Notes under the pieces: model-generated
Databases searched by the model: none
What the model was told of the DNA's origin: nothing
The model's input: only the letters and a program-made list of their open reading frames with translations
Shown: positions 36,100 to 45,613 of the stretch, piece by piece
Numbering within the stretch: position 1 is the first letter of the stretch
How the letters are laid out: each line of letters opens with the position of its first letter
Source of the DNA: Verrucomicrobiota bacterium
GTDB lineage: Bacteria; Verrucomicrobiota; Verrucomicrobiia; Limisphaerales; J093
Direction of reading: 5' to 3'
Assembly (NCBI GenBank): GCA_029556615.1
Contig: JAKQDD010000138.1
Coordinates: 1 to 64,000, forward strand
DNA length: 64,000 nucleotides
Translations under genes and position numbers: made by a program

Positions 36100-39000
36100 A
36101 TGAGATCCCCGGGTCGCTTGGGCGTCGCTGCACTGTTGCTGGGATCGGGGTGTTGTGCCCTGATCTATCAGACGGTCTGGCTGCGGGAATTCCGGCTGGT
36201 CTTTGGGGCATCGACGGCGGCGTCGGCGGCGGTGCTGGCGGTGTTCATGGCTGGCTTGGGGATAGGAGGCTGGGTTCTGGGCCGGAGGGCGGATCGCTGC
36301 GCCGAACCGCTGCGGTTCTATGCGGGATTGGAGTTCCTGATTGCGGTGTCGGCGGCGCTGAGCCCGTTTCTCGTGGGGTGGATTCGAGAGGGCTACCTGC
36401 GGAGCGGGGGCAATGCGGTGCTGGGGACGTGGGGGGCGGCGGTTGTGCGGTTGGCGTTGGCGGGTTTGGTGTTGGCGGTGCCGACGGTGGCGATGGGGGG
36501 GACGCTTCCGGCGGCGGCGCGGGCGGCGACAGGATCGACGGACCGGGATCGGACGACGTTGGCGCTTTTGTATGGCAGCAACACGTTGGGGGCAGTGGCG
36601 GGCGTGTTGCTGGCGACCCTGATTCTACTCGAGCACCTGGGCAATCGCGGGTCGCTGTGGTTGGCGTGTGTCGTGAACGGGATGATTGCGCTGGCGGCCT
36701 TTTGGATGACCCGGGGGCGACGGGCACAGGCGGCGGCGGCTTCGATCCCGGACGCGCCAGCGCGTGTGGCCGAGGAGGCGGCGCTGGCGGGTTGGGCAGG
36801 CCGGCGCCGATTCGTTTTGGGGGCTGCGGGGGTTAGTGGATTCGCGTTTCTGCTGATGGAACTGGTGTGGTACCGGATGTTAAGCCCGGTGCTTGGGGGA
36901 TCCGTATTCACGTTTGGCCTGATCCTGGCGGTGGCGCTGTTGGGAGTTGGGCTTGGGGGGATGTTGTATCGGGTGTGGCATCCGGAGGGTTGGGTATCGA
37001 TGGCCGGTTTGGCGGCGACGTTCGGGCTGGAGGCGGTGGCGTTGCTGGTGCCGTTTGCCCTGGGGGATCGGGTGGCGTTGTTGGCGCTGGACCTGCGAGG
37101 GTTGGGCGAGATGGGATTTGGCCCGCGGGTGTTGGGGTGGAGCGGGGTGGCTGCACTGGTGGTTTTGCCGGCGTCGCTCGTCGCCGGGTTTCAGTTCCCG
37201 CTGATGATCGCCTTGCTGGGGGAGGCGGACCGGCGCATGGGCTCTGACGTTGGTTTGGCGTATGCGTGGAATACGCTGGGGGCGATTGCCGGGTCGTTGG
37301 CCGGCGGTTTTGGCCTGATGCCGCTGCTGACGGCCCCGGGCACTTGGCGAGCGGTTGGTCTTCTGCTGGCGGCGGCGAGCGTCGGAGCATGGGGATTGGC
37401 GGGGCGCGAAGCAGGGATAGAGCGGGCTGGGACGAGGACGCGGCGTTGGATTGGGGTTGGGCTGGCACTGGCGGCTATTGTCTTGTTGTGCTTTGACGGG
37501 CCGGGCGCGGTATGGCGCGACAGCGGGATTGGCGCGGGGAGGGCAGATGCGGTGCGGGAGCTTGGGCCGAATCCGTTGCGGGACCAGATCCAGCTCTGGC
37601 GTCGGATGGTGCAATGGGAGGCGGAAGGAGTCGAGAGCCACGTCGCGCTGATCGCAGACAAGGGATTGTCCTTTCTGATCAACGGCAAGAGCGATGGGAG
37701 TGCCCGGAGCGATGCGGGGACGGTGATTCTGGGGGGATTGGTGGGGGCGTGGCTGCATCCGAGACCGGAGCGGGCGCTGGTGATTGGTTTGGGGACCGGG
37801 TGCACGGCCGGTTGGCTGGGCAGGGTGCCATCGATCGAGCGGGTCGACGCGGTCGAACTCGAACCGGCGGTGCTCCGGGTGGCGTCGGCGTGCGAGTGGG
37901 TGAATGCCGACGTTCTGGGGAATCCCAAGGTGCGCGTGCATCTGGGCGATGGCCGCGAGTTTCTGGGTGTTTCGACAGATCGTTATGATGTCATCTTCTC
38001 GGAGCCGTCAAATCCCTATCGGGCGGGCGTGGCGAGTCTCTTCACGACGGAGTTCTACCGCGCTGCGGCGGAGCGCCTGACCGAGGACGGGCTGTTCCTG
38101 CAGTGGATGCAGGCGTACGAGGTCGATTTGCCGACCGTTCAAACGGCGTGTGTGACGCTCGCCGATGTGTTTCCGGTGGTCGAGACCTGGAGCACCCAGG
38201 CGGGGGATTTGCTGTTTGTGGCGGCGGGGCGGCCGTTGACATGGGATGCGGCGGCCTTGCGGGAGCGGCTGCAACAGGAGCCGTTTCGCACAGTGGCGGC
38301 GAGGGTTTGGCGGGTGACGGATCTGGAAGGCATGCTCGCGCGCCGGTTGAGTCCCGCGAGCGTGGCGCGGGCGATGGCCGCGGTGCCGGGTGTGGAGCGA
38401 AACACCGACGATCGGACGATTCTCGAGTTTCGATTTGCGCGGACGGCGGGGACGGGGCTGCCCTTCGACGTGCGGCAATGGCTTGTGCAAGGCGATGCGG
38501 CCGCCGACGCACGCGTCTCATTCTCCGGCGGTGCGGTGGACTGGGGCGCGGTGGTCGACCGGCGGTTCAGCATGTGGGCGAACGAGGGTTTGGCGCCGTC
38601 TTTGGCGGCCGATGCGGACGCCGGTCTTCGGCAGCGGGCGCTGGCCAAGCAGCGCTATGGGGGGAGCGATTTGGCGGGGGCGTTGGAAGCCTGGCGGGGG
38701 CAAACGCAGGAGCCTGCGGATTTGCTTGAACTTGGGCTGTTGGCGGAGGGTCTGGCGGAGGCAGGGGATGCCGGGGCGACGGAGGCGATCGAGAGGCTCC
38801 GGGTCTGGCAACCGGTGGAAGCGGAGGTGATTGCGGGGCGTCTGGCCTGGCGGCAGGGGCGTTTGGACGAAGCTGTGCGGTCCCTGGTCACGGCGTTCGA
38901 GCGCTATCGGCAGGACCCATGGCCGGAGCCCCTGGTGATGTACCGGGCGATGGAAATGGCGCAGACCCTCAGTCGTGAGGCTCGGCAGCCGGAGTTGGCG

Positions 39001-39258
39001 CGGAGGCTGGAAGCCGCCTTGAGCAAGCCGTTTGCGGTGCGGCTTTGGGACCAGGCCCGGCTGGCATGTCGGTTCAATGTGGCCTTGGACACACTGGATC
39101 CGTCGACTCTACTGGCGGCCATCGAGTCGTTCGAGCCCCACGTCCCGTGGCGGCGCTTCTTCCTTGAGCGACGGGTGGCCTGCTATGAGCATCACCGGGA
39201 TGCGCGGCTTGACCGGGCGCGGCGCGACTTGGCGGCGTTTGATGCGAAAAGCGAATGA
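36100..39258 (+). CDS. Fused MFS-like/spermidine-synthase-like membrane protein with C-terminal helical domain
   Basis: About 1052 residues from ATG at 36100; an upstream GTG at 36061 would add 13. Residues 1-460 contain about 12-14 hydrophobic helices resembling a major facilitator. Residues about 510-770 match spermidine synthase, with the SAM motif VIGLGTGCTAG near 562, VELEPAV, and GDGREFL. The catalytic Asp motif of SpeE is replaced by SEPSNPYRAGVAS, the form typical of fused MFS/spermidine-synthase proteins, so classic polyamine transfer is doubtful. The remaining 280 residues are helical, TPR-like. Cytoplasmic-membrane location is clear; the reaction is unknown. It is a single-gene unit followed by repeats. 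Confidence 0.85.
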   Translation: MRSPGRLGVAALLLGSGCCALIYQTVWLREFRLVFGASTAASAAVLAVFMAGLGIGGWVLGRRADRCAEPLRFYAGLEFLIAVSAALSPFLVGWIREGYLRSGGNAVLGTWGAAVVRLALAGLVLAVPTVAMGGTLPAAARAATGSTDRDRTTLALLYGSNTLGAVAGVLLATLILLEHLGNRGSLWLACVVNGMIALAAFWMTRGRRAQAAAASIPDAPARVAEEAALAGWAGRRRFVLGAAGVSGFAFLLMELVWYRMLSPVLGGSVFTFGLILAVALLGVGLGGMLYRVWHPEGWVSMAGLAATFGLEAVALLVPFALGDRVALLALDLRGLGEMGFGPRVLGWSGVAALVVLPASLVAGFQFPLMIALLGEADRRMGSDVGLAYAWNTLGAIAGSLAGGFGLMPLLTAPGTWRAVGLLLAAASVGAWGLAGREAGIERAGTRTRRWIGVGLALAAIVLLCFDGPGAVWRDSGIGAGRADAVRELGPNPLRDQIQLWRRMVQWEAEGVESHVALIADKGLSFLINGKSDGSARSDAGTVILGGLVGAWLHPRPERALVIGLGTGCTAGWLGRVPSIERVDAVELEPAVLRVASACEWVNADVLGNPKVRVHLGDGREFLGVSTDRYDVIFSEPSNPYRAGVASLFTTEFYRAAAERLTEDGLFLQWMQAYEVDLPTVQTACVTLADVFPVVETWSTQAGDLLFVAAGRPLTWDAAALRERLQQEPFRTVAARVWRVTDLEGMLARRLSPASVARAMAAVPGVERNTDDRTILEFRFARTAGTGLPFDVRQWLVQGDAAADARVSFSGGAVDWGAVVDRRFSMWANEGLAPSLAADADAGLRQRALAKQRYGGSDLAGALEAWRGQTQEPADLLELGLLAEGLAEAGDAGATEAIERLRVWQPVEAEVIAGRLAWRQGRLDEAVRSLVTAFERYRQDPWPEPLVMYRAMEMAQTLSREARQPELARRLEAALSKPFAVRLWDQARLACRFNVALDTLDPSTLLAAIESFEPHVPWRRFFLERRVACYEHHRDARLDRARRDLAAFDAKSE

Positions 39259-39356
39259 ACATGTTCGTGGATATTATACATTAGTATATATAAAAACTGG
39301 TGCAACGGCTGCAAGAGTGGGGGGGTGGCCCCGTATTCATAAGTAGCGAGAAGCCA

Positions 39357-39446
39357 CTAGAGTCCTCGACTTGTGGAATGTGTGGTCAACAGGTCAAGTT
39401 TGGCCCCTGCGGTTCCAGGCCTCCTTTCCTTCCGTCGAGGACTCTA
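39357..39446 (+). repeat. Palindrome-bounded repeat module A, copy 3
   Basis: Starts CTAGAGTCCTCGAC and ends GTCGAGGACTCTA, a perfect 13-bp terminal inverted repeat, with the core GGTCAACAGGTCAAG. Joined to module B by CATTA. Confidence 0.88.
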
Positions 39447-39451
39447 CATTA

Positions 39452-39538
39452 GCGAGGCGCGGAAGAGAGGATAGGCAGGCACAGCAGGGTCTTCATGAGC
39501 CTGAGGACTCGACCGGGTCTGAGGCAGCGCCTCGCTAG
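39452..39538 (+). repeat. Repeat module B, copy 3
   Basis: Begins GCGAGGCGCGGAAGAGAGG and ends GGTCTGAGGCAGCGCCTCGC then TAG. Its right end lies immediately before the AGGGG ribosome-binding site of the histidine kinase gene. Confidence 0.75.
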
Positions 39539-39544
39539 GGGATA

Positions 39545-41647
39545 GTGATTGCCATGCAGTCGGGGGACAGTTATAAACAGCTTGCGCGGCGGTTGTTACG
39601 GCAGACTCGGAATCGGGGAAAGCCGAAGCACGTGAGTGCAAAAGAGCGACGTGAGTCAGGCGGCGATGGCGCCAGGGAACGACGTGGGGGCGTGCCGCGT
39701 TTGGGGGGCTCGAGGCGTGCGGTGGTGTTGAGTTGTGCGTTAGAGGAGCCTCATCGGATTTTGGGGTTGGAGGGGGATCTTCTGGAGTTCGCCGGCTTTG
39801 GTGTCGAGCGGTTTTCGGAGCCTGGTTTTTGGGTGTCGCGGTTGCATCCGGAGGACAGGGTACGGTTGCCGGAACTGGAGAGCCGCCTGCGGGAGGAGGG
39901 TGAAGCGGGGTGGGACTACCGCTGGCTTCATGGGGATGGGAGGTACCGGCAATTCCACGTCGAGGTGCGTGTCTTTCGAGATGGGGAGGGGGTTGCGGTG
40001 GAGGTCCTGGCGTGTGTGGTGCGTCGTTGCCGGGGGAGGACTTCGCGGTCGGCGGCGGCTTTATGTGCCCGGTTGCTGGAGGCCCAGACGGTGCGTTGGA
40101 GGAACGCGATTCTGGGTCATCTTCAGCAGAGGCGGGAGGCGGAGGCGGCGTTGAGGGCGAGCGAGGAGCGGTTTCGGGCGATGTTCAACGAGGCGCCGCA
40201 CGGGATTGTGGTCTGTTGGCAGGGTCGGTTTCTGGAGGCGAACGAGACGATCTGCCGGATGCTGGGATACACGCTTGATGAGCTGCTGGCCTTAGACTTC
40301 TCGAAGGTGGAGGTTGGACTGAGCCAGGGGGAGATTCTCGCGACGTTGGAGGCGCACGGGGAGAAGGCGGTGATGTTCCTGGGGAGGCATCGGCGCAAGG
40401 ATGGCACCGAGTACACTGCGGAAGTGCATGTCAGTCCCTTTCAGCACGGCGGACGTCCGGCGCGCCTTGCGATTGTGCGGGATGTTTCGAGCGTGCAGCA
40501 ATTGAGCGAGTCGCTGGTGGTTCGGACGGCGGCGTTGGAGGAGACCTCGGATGGGATCCTGATCACGACTTCCGCCGAGGAACCCTGGCCGGTGGTGTTT
40601 GCGAGTCGTTCCTTTGCGGCCCTGAGCGGTCTGCGGTGCGACCAGGTGGTTGGGCGATGTGCGTTGGAGGCTTTGAGTGCTGAGTGGCGGAAGGAGTCGT
40701 CCTTTGTGGAGGTCGTGGCGGCGTTGGTGACAGGGAGGGGGTACCAGGGGGAGTTGCGGGTTCCGTGGCACGGGGAGAACGGCACATGGGTCTTCGTGCG
40801 GATCAAGCCGGTGAAGTCCGGGAACGGTGGGGGAGGGCATTTCATTTGGTGGTTTGTGGATGTCACGGCCCAGAGGAGTGCGGAGATGCAGGCAGCGGCG
40901 CAGCGCGAGACCCTGATGAAGATGGGGCGTTTGGCGTCGCTGGGGGAGGTGAGCGCGCATATTGCGCATCAGCTGGGCCAACCGGTGAGCGCGATGGTGG
41001 GCAATCTGGAGGTGCTTCGGGCTCGGGGCATGGCCGTGGCCGGGGGTGATCCCGTGTTGCGGGCGGCTTTGGACGACTTGGTTGCCGACTGTGGGCGGTT
41101 GCAGGAGACACTGCATCGGGTGAGGTCGCTGGTGCGTCCCGAGGTGTCGAAGCCGGAGGAGACGTGTTTGGGGGCGCTGGTGAGCTCGGTGCTGAGGATG
41201 GTCCGGCAGGAGACGGCGACGCGGCGGATCAGGCTGAGGACCGCGTTACCGCCGGGGCTGCCGCCGGTGATTGTGGATCAGGTGCAGATCCAACAGGTGT
41301 TATTGAATCTGCTGAGCAACGCCTTCGATTCGGTGGAGGGGTTGCCGGACAAGGACCGCGTGGTCGAGGTGGTCGTCCGCGGGACAGATTCCGGGATCGA
41401 ACTGGCGGTCTTGGACCAGGGGTCAGGGATTGCGCCGGAGCACAGGGACCGGGTTTTCGATCCGCTGTTCACGACCAAGGCCAAGGGGTTGGGGATGGGG
41501 CTTTGTCTGTGCCGGACGATTGCGGAGCTGCACGGGGGCCGGATTACGGCGGAGAACCGGCCGGGTGGGGGCGCGGCATTCCGGCTGGTGCTGCCAGCGC
41601 TTGGAAGCCAACGCCCTCTTCCGCGCGAAGGCGGGAGAGGGCGCTGA
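39545..41647 (+). CDS. PAS-domain sensor histidine kinase (orphan)
   Basis: A 700-residue soluble kinase; GTG at 39545 has AGGGG close upstream, while an ATG at 39554 would shorten it by three residues. A degenerate PAS-like region (about 50-160) is followed by PAS domains (about 215-325, RFRAMFNEAPHGIVV; and 330-450, ending FVDVTAQR). The HisKA motif is HIAHQLGQP with phospho-acceptor His475; the usual adjacent Glu is Gln. The ATPase domain has the N box NLLSNAFDSVE, G1 DQGSGI and G2 GLGMGL. There is no transmembrane segment and no response regulator next to it. The signal is unknown; regulator must be encoded elsewhere. Confidence 0.9.
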   Translation: MIAMQSGDSYKQLARRLLRQTRNRGKPKHVSAKERRESGGDGARERRGGVPRLGGSRRAVVLSCALEEPHRILGLEGDLLEFAGFGVERFSEPGFWVSRLHPEDRVRLPELESRLREEGEAGWDYRWLHGDGRYRQFHVEVRVFRDGEGVAVEVLACVVRRCRGRTSRSAAALCARLLEAQTVRWRNAILGHLQQRREAEAALRASEERFRAMFNEAPHGIVVCWQGRFLEANETICRMLGYTLDELLALDFSKVEVGLSQGEILATLEAHGEKAVMFLGRHRRKDGTEYTAEVHVSPFQHGGRPARLAIVRDVSSVQQLSESLVVRTAALEETSDGILITTSAEEPWPVVFASRSFAALSGLRCDQVVGRCALEALSAEWRKESSFVEVVAALVTGRGYQGELRVPWHGENGTWVFVRIKPVKSGNGGGGHFIWWFVDVTAQRSAEMQAAAQRETLMKMGRLASLGEVSAHIAHQLGQPVSAMVGNLEVLRARGMAVAGGDPVLRAALDDLVADCGRLQETLHRVRSLVRPEVSKPEETCLGALVSSVLRMVRQETATRRIRLRTALPPGLPPVIVDQVQIQQVLLNLLSNAFDSVEGLPDKDRVVEVVVRGTDSGIELAVLDQGSGIAPEHRDRVFDPLFTTKAKGLGMGLCLCRTIAELHGGRITAENRPGGGAAFRLVLPALGSQRPLPREGGRGR

Positions 41648-41704
41648 ACAGGCAAGGCCCGAGGCCGGAGGCCGCGGGCCCGTTGCAGGGGAGGTCGGCT
41701 GCGG

Positions 41705-44470
41705 CTACTTCCTGGCTTTACGACCGGGCTTGGCGGCAGCGGCGGCCCTTTTCTGGTTGATAGCGGCCTGGGCGGCGGCGAGCCGGGCGACCGGGACGCG
41801 GAACGGGGAGCAGCTCACATAGGTGAGGCCGAGGGTGTGACAGAACTTGACCGAATCGGGGTCGCCACCGTGCTCGCCGCAGATGCCGAGCTTGATCTTC
41901 GGGCGGGTGGCGCGGCCCCGTTCGATGGCGATCTGCATGAGCTGGCCGACGCCGGTCTGGTCGATCGAGGCGAAGGGGTTTTTCTTGACGATCTCGGCCT
42001 CCTGATACGGCTGGAGAAAACTGCCGGAGTCATCGCGGCTCATCCCGAGGCAGGTCTGCGTGAGGTCGTTGGTCCCGAAGCTGAAGAACTCGGCCGTCTC
42101 GGCGATCTCGTTGGCGGTGAGCGCGCCGCGCGGGATTTCGATCATGGTGCCGACGCTGTAGGTGAGTTTGACCTTGCGCTCGGCCTGGACTTGGCGGGCG
42201 GTTTCGTGGACGAGGGCGACCTGGAGGTCGAGTTCCTTCCTGAAGCCGACGAGCGGGATCATGATCTCGGGCTTGCACGGGATGCGAGCCTTGATGCAGA
42301 GAGCGGCGGCTTCGAAGACCGCGCGGGCCTGCATTCGGGTGATCTCCGGGTACTTGATCCCGAGGCGGCAGCCGCGGAAACCGAGCATGGGATTGAACTC
42401 GTGCAGTTCATGGACGCGCTGCTCGATGCGTTCGACGGGGATTCGGAGTTTGCGGGCGAGATCGGCCTGTTGATCGGCCGCATGCGGCAGGAACTCATGG
42501 AGGGGCGGATCGAGGAACCGGATGGTGGCGGGCAGGCCTTTGAGGGCCTTGAAGATGCCGAGGAAATCGTCGCGTTGATATGGCAGGAGCTTGGCGAGGG
42601 CGGCTTCGCGGGCTTCGGTCGTCTCGGCGAGGATCATTTCGCGCATGGCGTCGATGCGGTCGCCTTCGAAGAACATGTGTTCGGTGCGGCAGAGGCCGAT
42701 GCCGGTGGCGCCGAAGGCGACGGCATTGGCGGCCTGGTCCGGGGTATCGGCGTTGGTGCGGACCTGGAGGCGGCTGGCCTGGGAGCACCACTTCATGAGC
42801 TGCTGGAAGCTCTTGAACTTCTCCGTCTTGCGGGCGGCTTGATCGCCGTGCAGCGTGCCGGCGATGATCTCCGAGGGAGCGGTCTTGAGTTCGCCGGCGT
42901 AGACGGCGCCGGCGGTGCCATCGATCGAAAGGAAGTCGCCTTCCTTCAGGACGAGGCTACCGACGGTGATGGTCTTGGCGTCGTAATCGACCTGGAGGGC
43001 GCTGGCGCCGCAGACGCAGACCTTGCCCATTTGGCGGGCGACGAGGGCGGCGTGGGAGCTGACTCCGCCCCGGGCGGTGAGGATGCCTTCGGCGGCGATC
43101 ATGCCTCGGAGGTCTTCGGGCGAGGTTTCGATGCGGACGAGTAGGACCTTTTCGCCCTTATCGGCGGCGATGACCGCGCGTTCGGCGTTGAGGTAGATCT
43201 TGCCGCAGGCCGCGCCGGGGCCGGCGGGGAGGCCGGTGGCGATTGGAGTGGCTTTGCCTTTCTCGCTGGCGTCGAAGACCGGGGCGAGCAGTTGGTCGAG
43301 TTGATCGGCCGGATTGCGGAGGATGGCAGTTTCCCAGGTGATGAGTTTCTCCTTGCACATGTCCATGGAGAACTTGAGGGCGGCCATGGCGGTGCGTTTG
43401 CCATTGCGGGTCTGGAGCATGAAGACCTTGCCGTCCTGGATGGTGAACTCGAAGTCCTGGACATCCTTGAAGTGCCGTTCGAGGGTGGCCCGGATGTTGT
43501 CGAGCTCGGCGTAGGCGGCGGGCATTTCCTGGCGCAGGGCGGCGACGGGTTCGGGGGTGCGGACGCCGGCGACGACATCTTCGCCCTGGGCGTTGATCAG
43601 GAACTCGCCGTAGAACTCCTTCTTGCCGTTGGCGGGGTTGCGGGTGAAGGCGACGCCGGAACCGGAGGTCGGTCCGGTGTTGCCGTAGACCATGGCCTGA
43701 ACGTTCACCGCGGTTCCCCATTCGGAGGGGATGTTGTACTTGCGGCGATAGACGATGGCGCGGTCATTCATCCAGGAACCGAAGACAGCGCCGACGGCGC
43801 CCCAGAGCTGTTTCCACGGGTCCTGGGGGAAGTCCTGGCCGGCGCGCTCGCGGATGAGGGTCTTGAAGCGTTCGACGAGTTCCTTGAGGTCGTCGACGCT
43901 GAGCTTGGTGTCCTCGATATCGGCGTGATGGCGCTCGTGTTTGAGCTCGTGGATGACGGTTTCGAAGGGTTCATGGTCCTCGCCGGGGCGCTTTTGGACG
44001 CCCATGACGACGTCGCCGTACATTTGGACGAAGCGGCGGTAGCAGTCCCACGCAAACCGCTCATTGCCGGTGGCGGCGACGAGGGCGAGGACGGTTTCGT
44101 CATTGAGTCCGAGGTTCAGGATGGTGTCCATCATGCCGGGCATCGAGTCGCGGGCGCCGGAGCGGACGGAAACGAGCAGGGGCATGGCGGTCTTGTCGCC
44201 GAACCGGGTGCCCATGATCTTCTCGATCTGGGCGACGCCGGCCTTGACCTGGGCCTCGAGGACTTTGGGATAGGACCGTCGGTTGGCGTAGTAATACGTG
44301 CAGACTTCGGTGGTGATGGTGAAGCCGGGGGGCACCGGTAATCCGATGCGGGACATCTCGGCGAGGTTGGCGCCTTTGCCGCCCAGGAGCGGCTTCATGG
44401 AGCCGTCGCCATCGGCTTTCTTATTGCCAAACTGATAAACGTACTTCGGGGTCTTCGCTGCTGTTGCCAT
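41705..44470 (-). CDS. ppdK: Pyruvate, phosphate dikinase
   Basis: A 921-residue PPDK, interconverting pyruvate, ATP and phosphate with PEP, AMP and pyrophosphate. The N-terminal nucleotide-binding domain opens [12 protein letters not shown]; the phosphorylated histidine is His473 in GGVSSHAAL; the C-terminal PEP domain has [16 protein letters not shown] with the catalytic Cys. Length is normal for bacterial PPDK (about 870-920), with an Ala/Lys-rich tail. The gene is convergent with the histidine kinase (57-bp gap). With pfkA in the same window it points to reversible, pyrophosphate-linked glycolysis, though the genes are far apart. Confidence 0.97.
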   Translation of the reverse strand: MATAAKTPKYVYQFGNKKADGDGSMKPLLGGKGANLAEMSRIGLPVPPGFTITTEVCTYYYANRRSYPKVLEAQVKAGVAQIEKIMGTRFGDKTAMPLLVSVRSGARDSMPGMMDTILNLGLNDETVLALVAATGNERFAWDCYRRFVQMYGDVVMGVQKRPGEDHEPFETVIHELKHERHHADIEDTKLSVDDLKELVERFKTLIRERAGQDFPQDPWKQLWGAVGAVFGSWMNDRAIVYRRKYNIPSEWGTAVNVQAMVYGNTGPTSGSGVAFTRNPANGKKEFYGEFLINAQGEDVVAGVRTPEPVAALRQEMPAAYAELDNIRATLERHFKDVQDFEFTIQDGKVFMLQTRNGKRTAMAALKFSMDMCKEKLITWETAILRNPADQLDQLLAPVFDASEKGKATPIATGLPAGPGAACGKIYLNAERAVIAADKGEKVLLVRIETSPEDLRGMIAAEGILTARGGVSSHAALVARQMGKVCVCGASALQVDYDAKTITVGSLVLKEGDFLSIDGTAGAVYAGELKTAPSEIIAGTLHGDQAARKTEKFKSFQQLMKWCSQASRLQVRTNADTPDQAANAVAFGATGIGLCRTEHMFFEGDRIDAMREMILAETTEAREAALAKLLPYQRDDFLGIFKALKGLPATIRFLDPPLHEFLPHAADQQADLARKLRIPVERIEQRVHELHEFNPMLGFRGCRLGIKYPEITRMQARAVFEAAALCIKARIPCKPEIMIPLVGFRKELDLQVALVHETARQVQAERKVKLTYSVGTMIEIPRGALTANEIAETAEFFSFGTNDLTQTCLGMSRDDSGSFLQPYQEAEIVKKNPFASIDQTGVGQLMQIAIERGRATRPKIKLGICGEHGGDPDSVKFCHTLGLTYVSCSPFRVPVARLAAAQAAINQKRAAAAAKPGRKARK

Positions 44471-44806
44471 AGCTCGTTCGTGGTCGTTGTCTCGGTATCG
44501 CCCGGTGAACCCGTGCGAAAGGGAGCAACGCTAACAAAGGAGGGGAGGGTGTCAACGGCCGAGTTAAGGCGGAGTGGCGGCCCCAGGATGATATCGCGGG
44601 GGCTTGCAACGGGGCCGGGTTCGTGTATCGTGGGCGTGTCGTCAAGGAGGAGGCGGGGTTTCACACAAGGGCGGGACAAAAGTCCTGGGTGCTTTGGACC
44701 CTGTGGGTTCGCGGCGCCTCAGTCTTCCCGGGTGCGAATGGGAATACCTGCGGGGGGCTGGTTCCGTCGCCTCGCTTCCCCGGCGACACACAACAAGGAG
44801 GTACGG
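44471..44806. other. Divergent intergenic region of ppdK and a small secreted protein gene
   Basis: No gene is convincing here. It carries the promoters of both flanking genes and ends in a strong Shine-Dalgarno sequence (AAGGAGGT at 44795-44802). The long leader before 44807 could hold RNA structure, but I see no known riboswitch. Confidence 0.5.
44604..44631 (+). promoter_or_regulatory. Possible sigma-70 promoter
   Basis: TTGCAA (44604-44609), 16-bp spacer, TATCGT (44626-44631). It would give a leader of about 170 nt for the gene at 44807. Prediction only. Confidence 0.3.
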
Positions 44807-45289
44807 ATGAAGACGAGTCACCTGAACACCCTGCTCGCCAGTCTGGTGGCGGCGTGGGCTCTTGGAGTTGCGGTAGGCGGGGGGGATCCAGGCGTTCCGG
44901 GGGATCCGGAGCGCCGGGAGAACGTCCAGAGCCAGTCCGCGCGGCAGGCTGGTACGTCCTCGGGCGAGGTCAAAGCCACGCGCTATCCGGTTCGTGGCAA
45001 GCTGAAGGCGGTGGACTTGAAGGCCAGGACCTTCACGCTTGCCGGGGCGGAGAAGGACCGCACGTTCCAGACGCGGCCGCAGACGGCGTTTACGCGCCAG
45101 GGGAAGGCCGCGAAGCTCGAGGATGCGGTGGTAGGCGAGGACGTGGGCGGTCTGGTCGAGAAGCAGCCGGACGGCACCGCGATTGCGCTGACAGTCCGCC
45201 TCGGGGCCAAGCCGGAGCTCGTGACCGACAAACCGGCCACGCGCAAGGCAGCGTCCAAGAAGGCGAAGTCGGATGAGATGAGCCCGTAG
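44807..45289 (+). CDS. Small exported protein, DUF5666-like
   Basis: A 160-residue protein; the ATG at 44807 has a perfect AAGGAGGT four bases upstream, which decides the start over longer in-frame options. The signal peptide (LNTLLASLVAAWALGVAVG) is followed by a polar linker and a small beta domain (GKLKAVDLKARTFTLAG, then TRQGKAAKLEDAVVGEDV) that looks like the DUF5666/OB-like family. The C-terminus is Lys-rich (RKAASKKAK). Function unknown. It is the gene just ahead of the SRP RNA but has its own leader. Confidence 0.8.
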   Translation: MKTSHLNTLLASLVAAWALGVAVGGGDPGVPGDPERRENVQSQSARQAGTSSGEVKATRYPVRGKLKAVDLKARTFTLAGAEKDRTFQTRPQTAFTRQGKAAKLEDAVVGEDVGGLVEKQPDGTAIALTVRLGAKPELVTDKPATRKAASKKAKSDEMSP

Positions 45290-45451
45290 GATTCGCCGTG
45301 GTGCGGACAGCGCCCGGAGGATGCTTCCGGGGCGAAGGGGGCAGGCTCGTGAGGGCCTGCCCCCAAACCCGTGGGCAAGCGCCGGTCGGGTCTCAACCTC
45401 CCGGGCTTGAGCCGCCGCCTGGTCCCTCGAGCCTGGCGCAGGACTTTCTGC

Positions 45452-45481
45452 TTGCTGCGGCGGGGAGTGCGGGGCTAAATC
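45452..45481 (+). promoter_or_regulatory. Probable promoter of the SRP RNA gene
   Basis: TTGCTG (45452-45457), an 18-bp spacer and TAAATC (45476-45481) place a start near 45488-45490, matching the predicted 5' end of the RNA. Confidence 0.45.
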
Positions 45482-45494
45482 GATTTGCGATTTT

Positions 45495-45588
45495 TGCCAG
45501 GGCCCATGGAATGCGGACTTACGAACCCCGCCAGGGCCGGAAGGCAGCAACGGTAGTTTGCTCTGCGTCTGCCGTGGTCACCCTGGCA
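45495..45588 (+). ncRNA. ffs: Signal recognition particle RNA (small bacterial, 4.5S type)
   Basis: The terminal arms TGCCAGGG (45495-45502) and CCCTGGCA (45581-45588) pair perfectly. The SRP apical core is unmistakable: CAGGGCCGGAAGGCAGCAA (45533-45551), which holds the asymmetric and symmetric loops bound by Ffh and the GGAA tetraloop. At about 94-100 nt it lacks an Alu domain, as in most Gram-negative bacteria. The RNA with Ffh targets nascent membrane proteins. It lies 25 bp upstream of dnaX, a conserved order in many bacteria. A T-rich tract (ATTTCCTTTTCC) follows. Confidence 0.92.
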
Positions 45589-45613
45589 TTTCCTTTTCCA
45601 GCGGGGCATTCGG

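Larger units (their letters stand above)
39259..39544. other. AT-rich patch and repeat-filled intergenic stretch
   Basis: 39268-39297 (TGGATATTATACATTAG and TATATATAAAAA) is strikingly AT-rich for this genome. It is followed by module A (39357-39446) and module B (39452-39538). No gene is seen. Confidence 0.6.
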
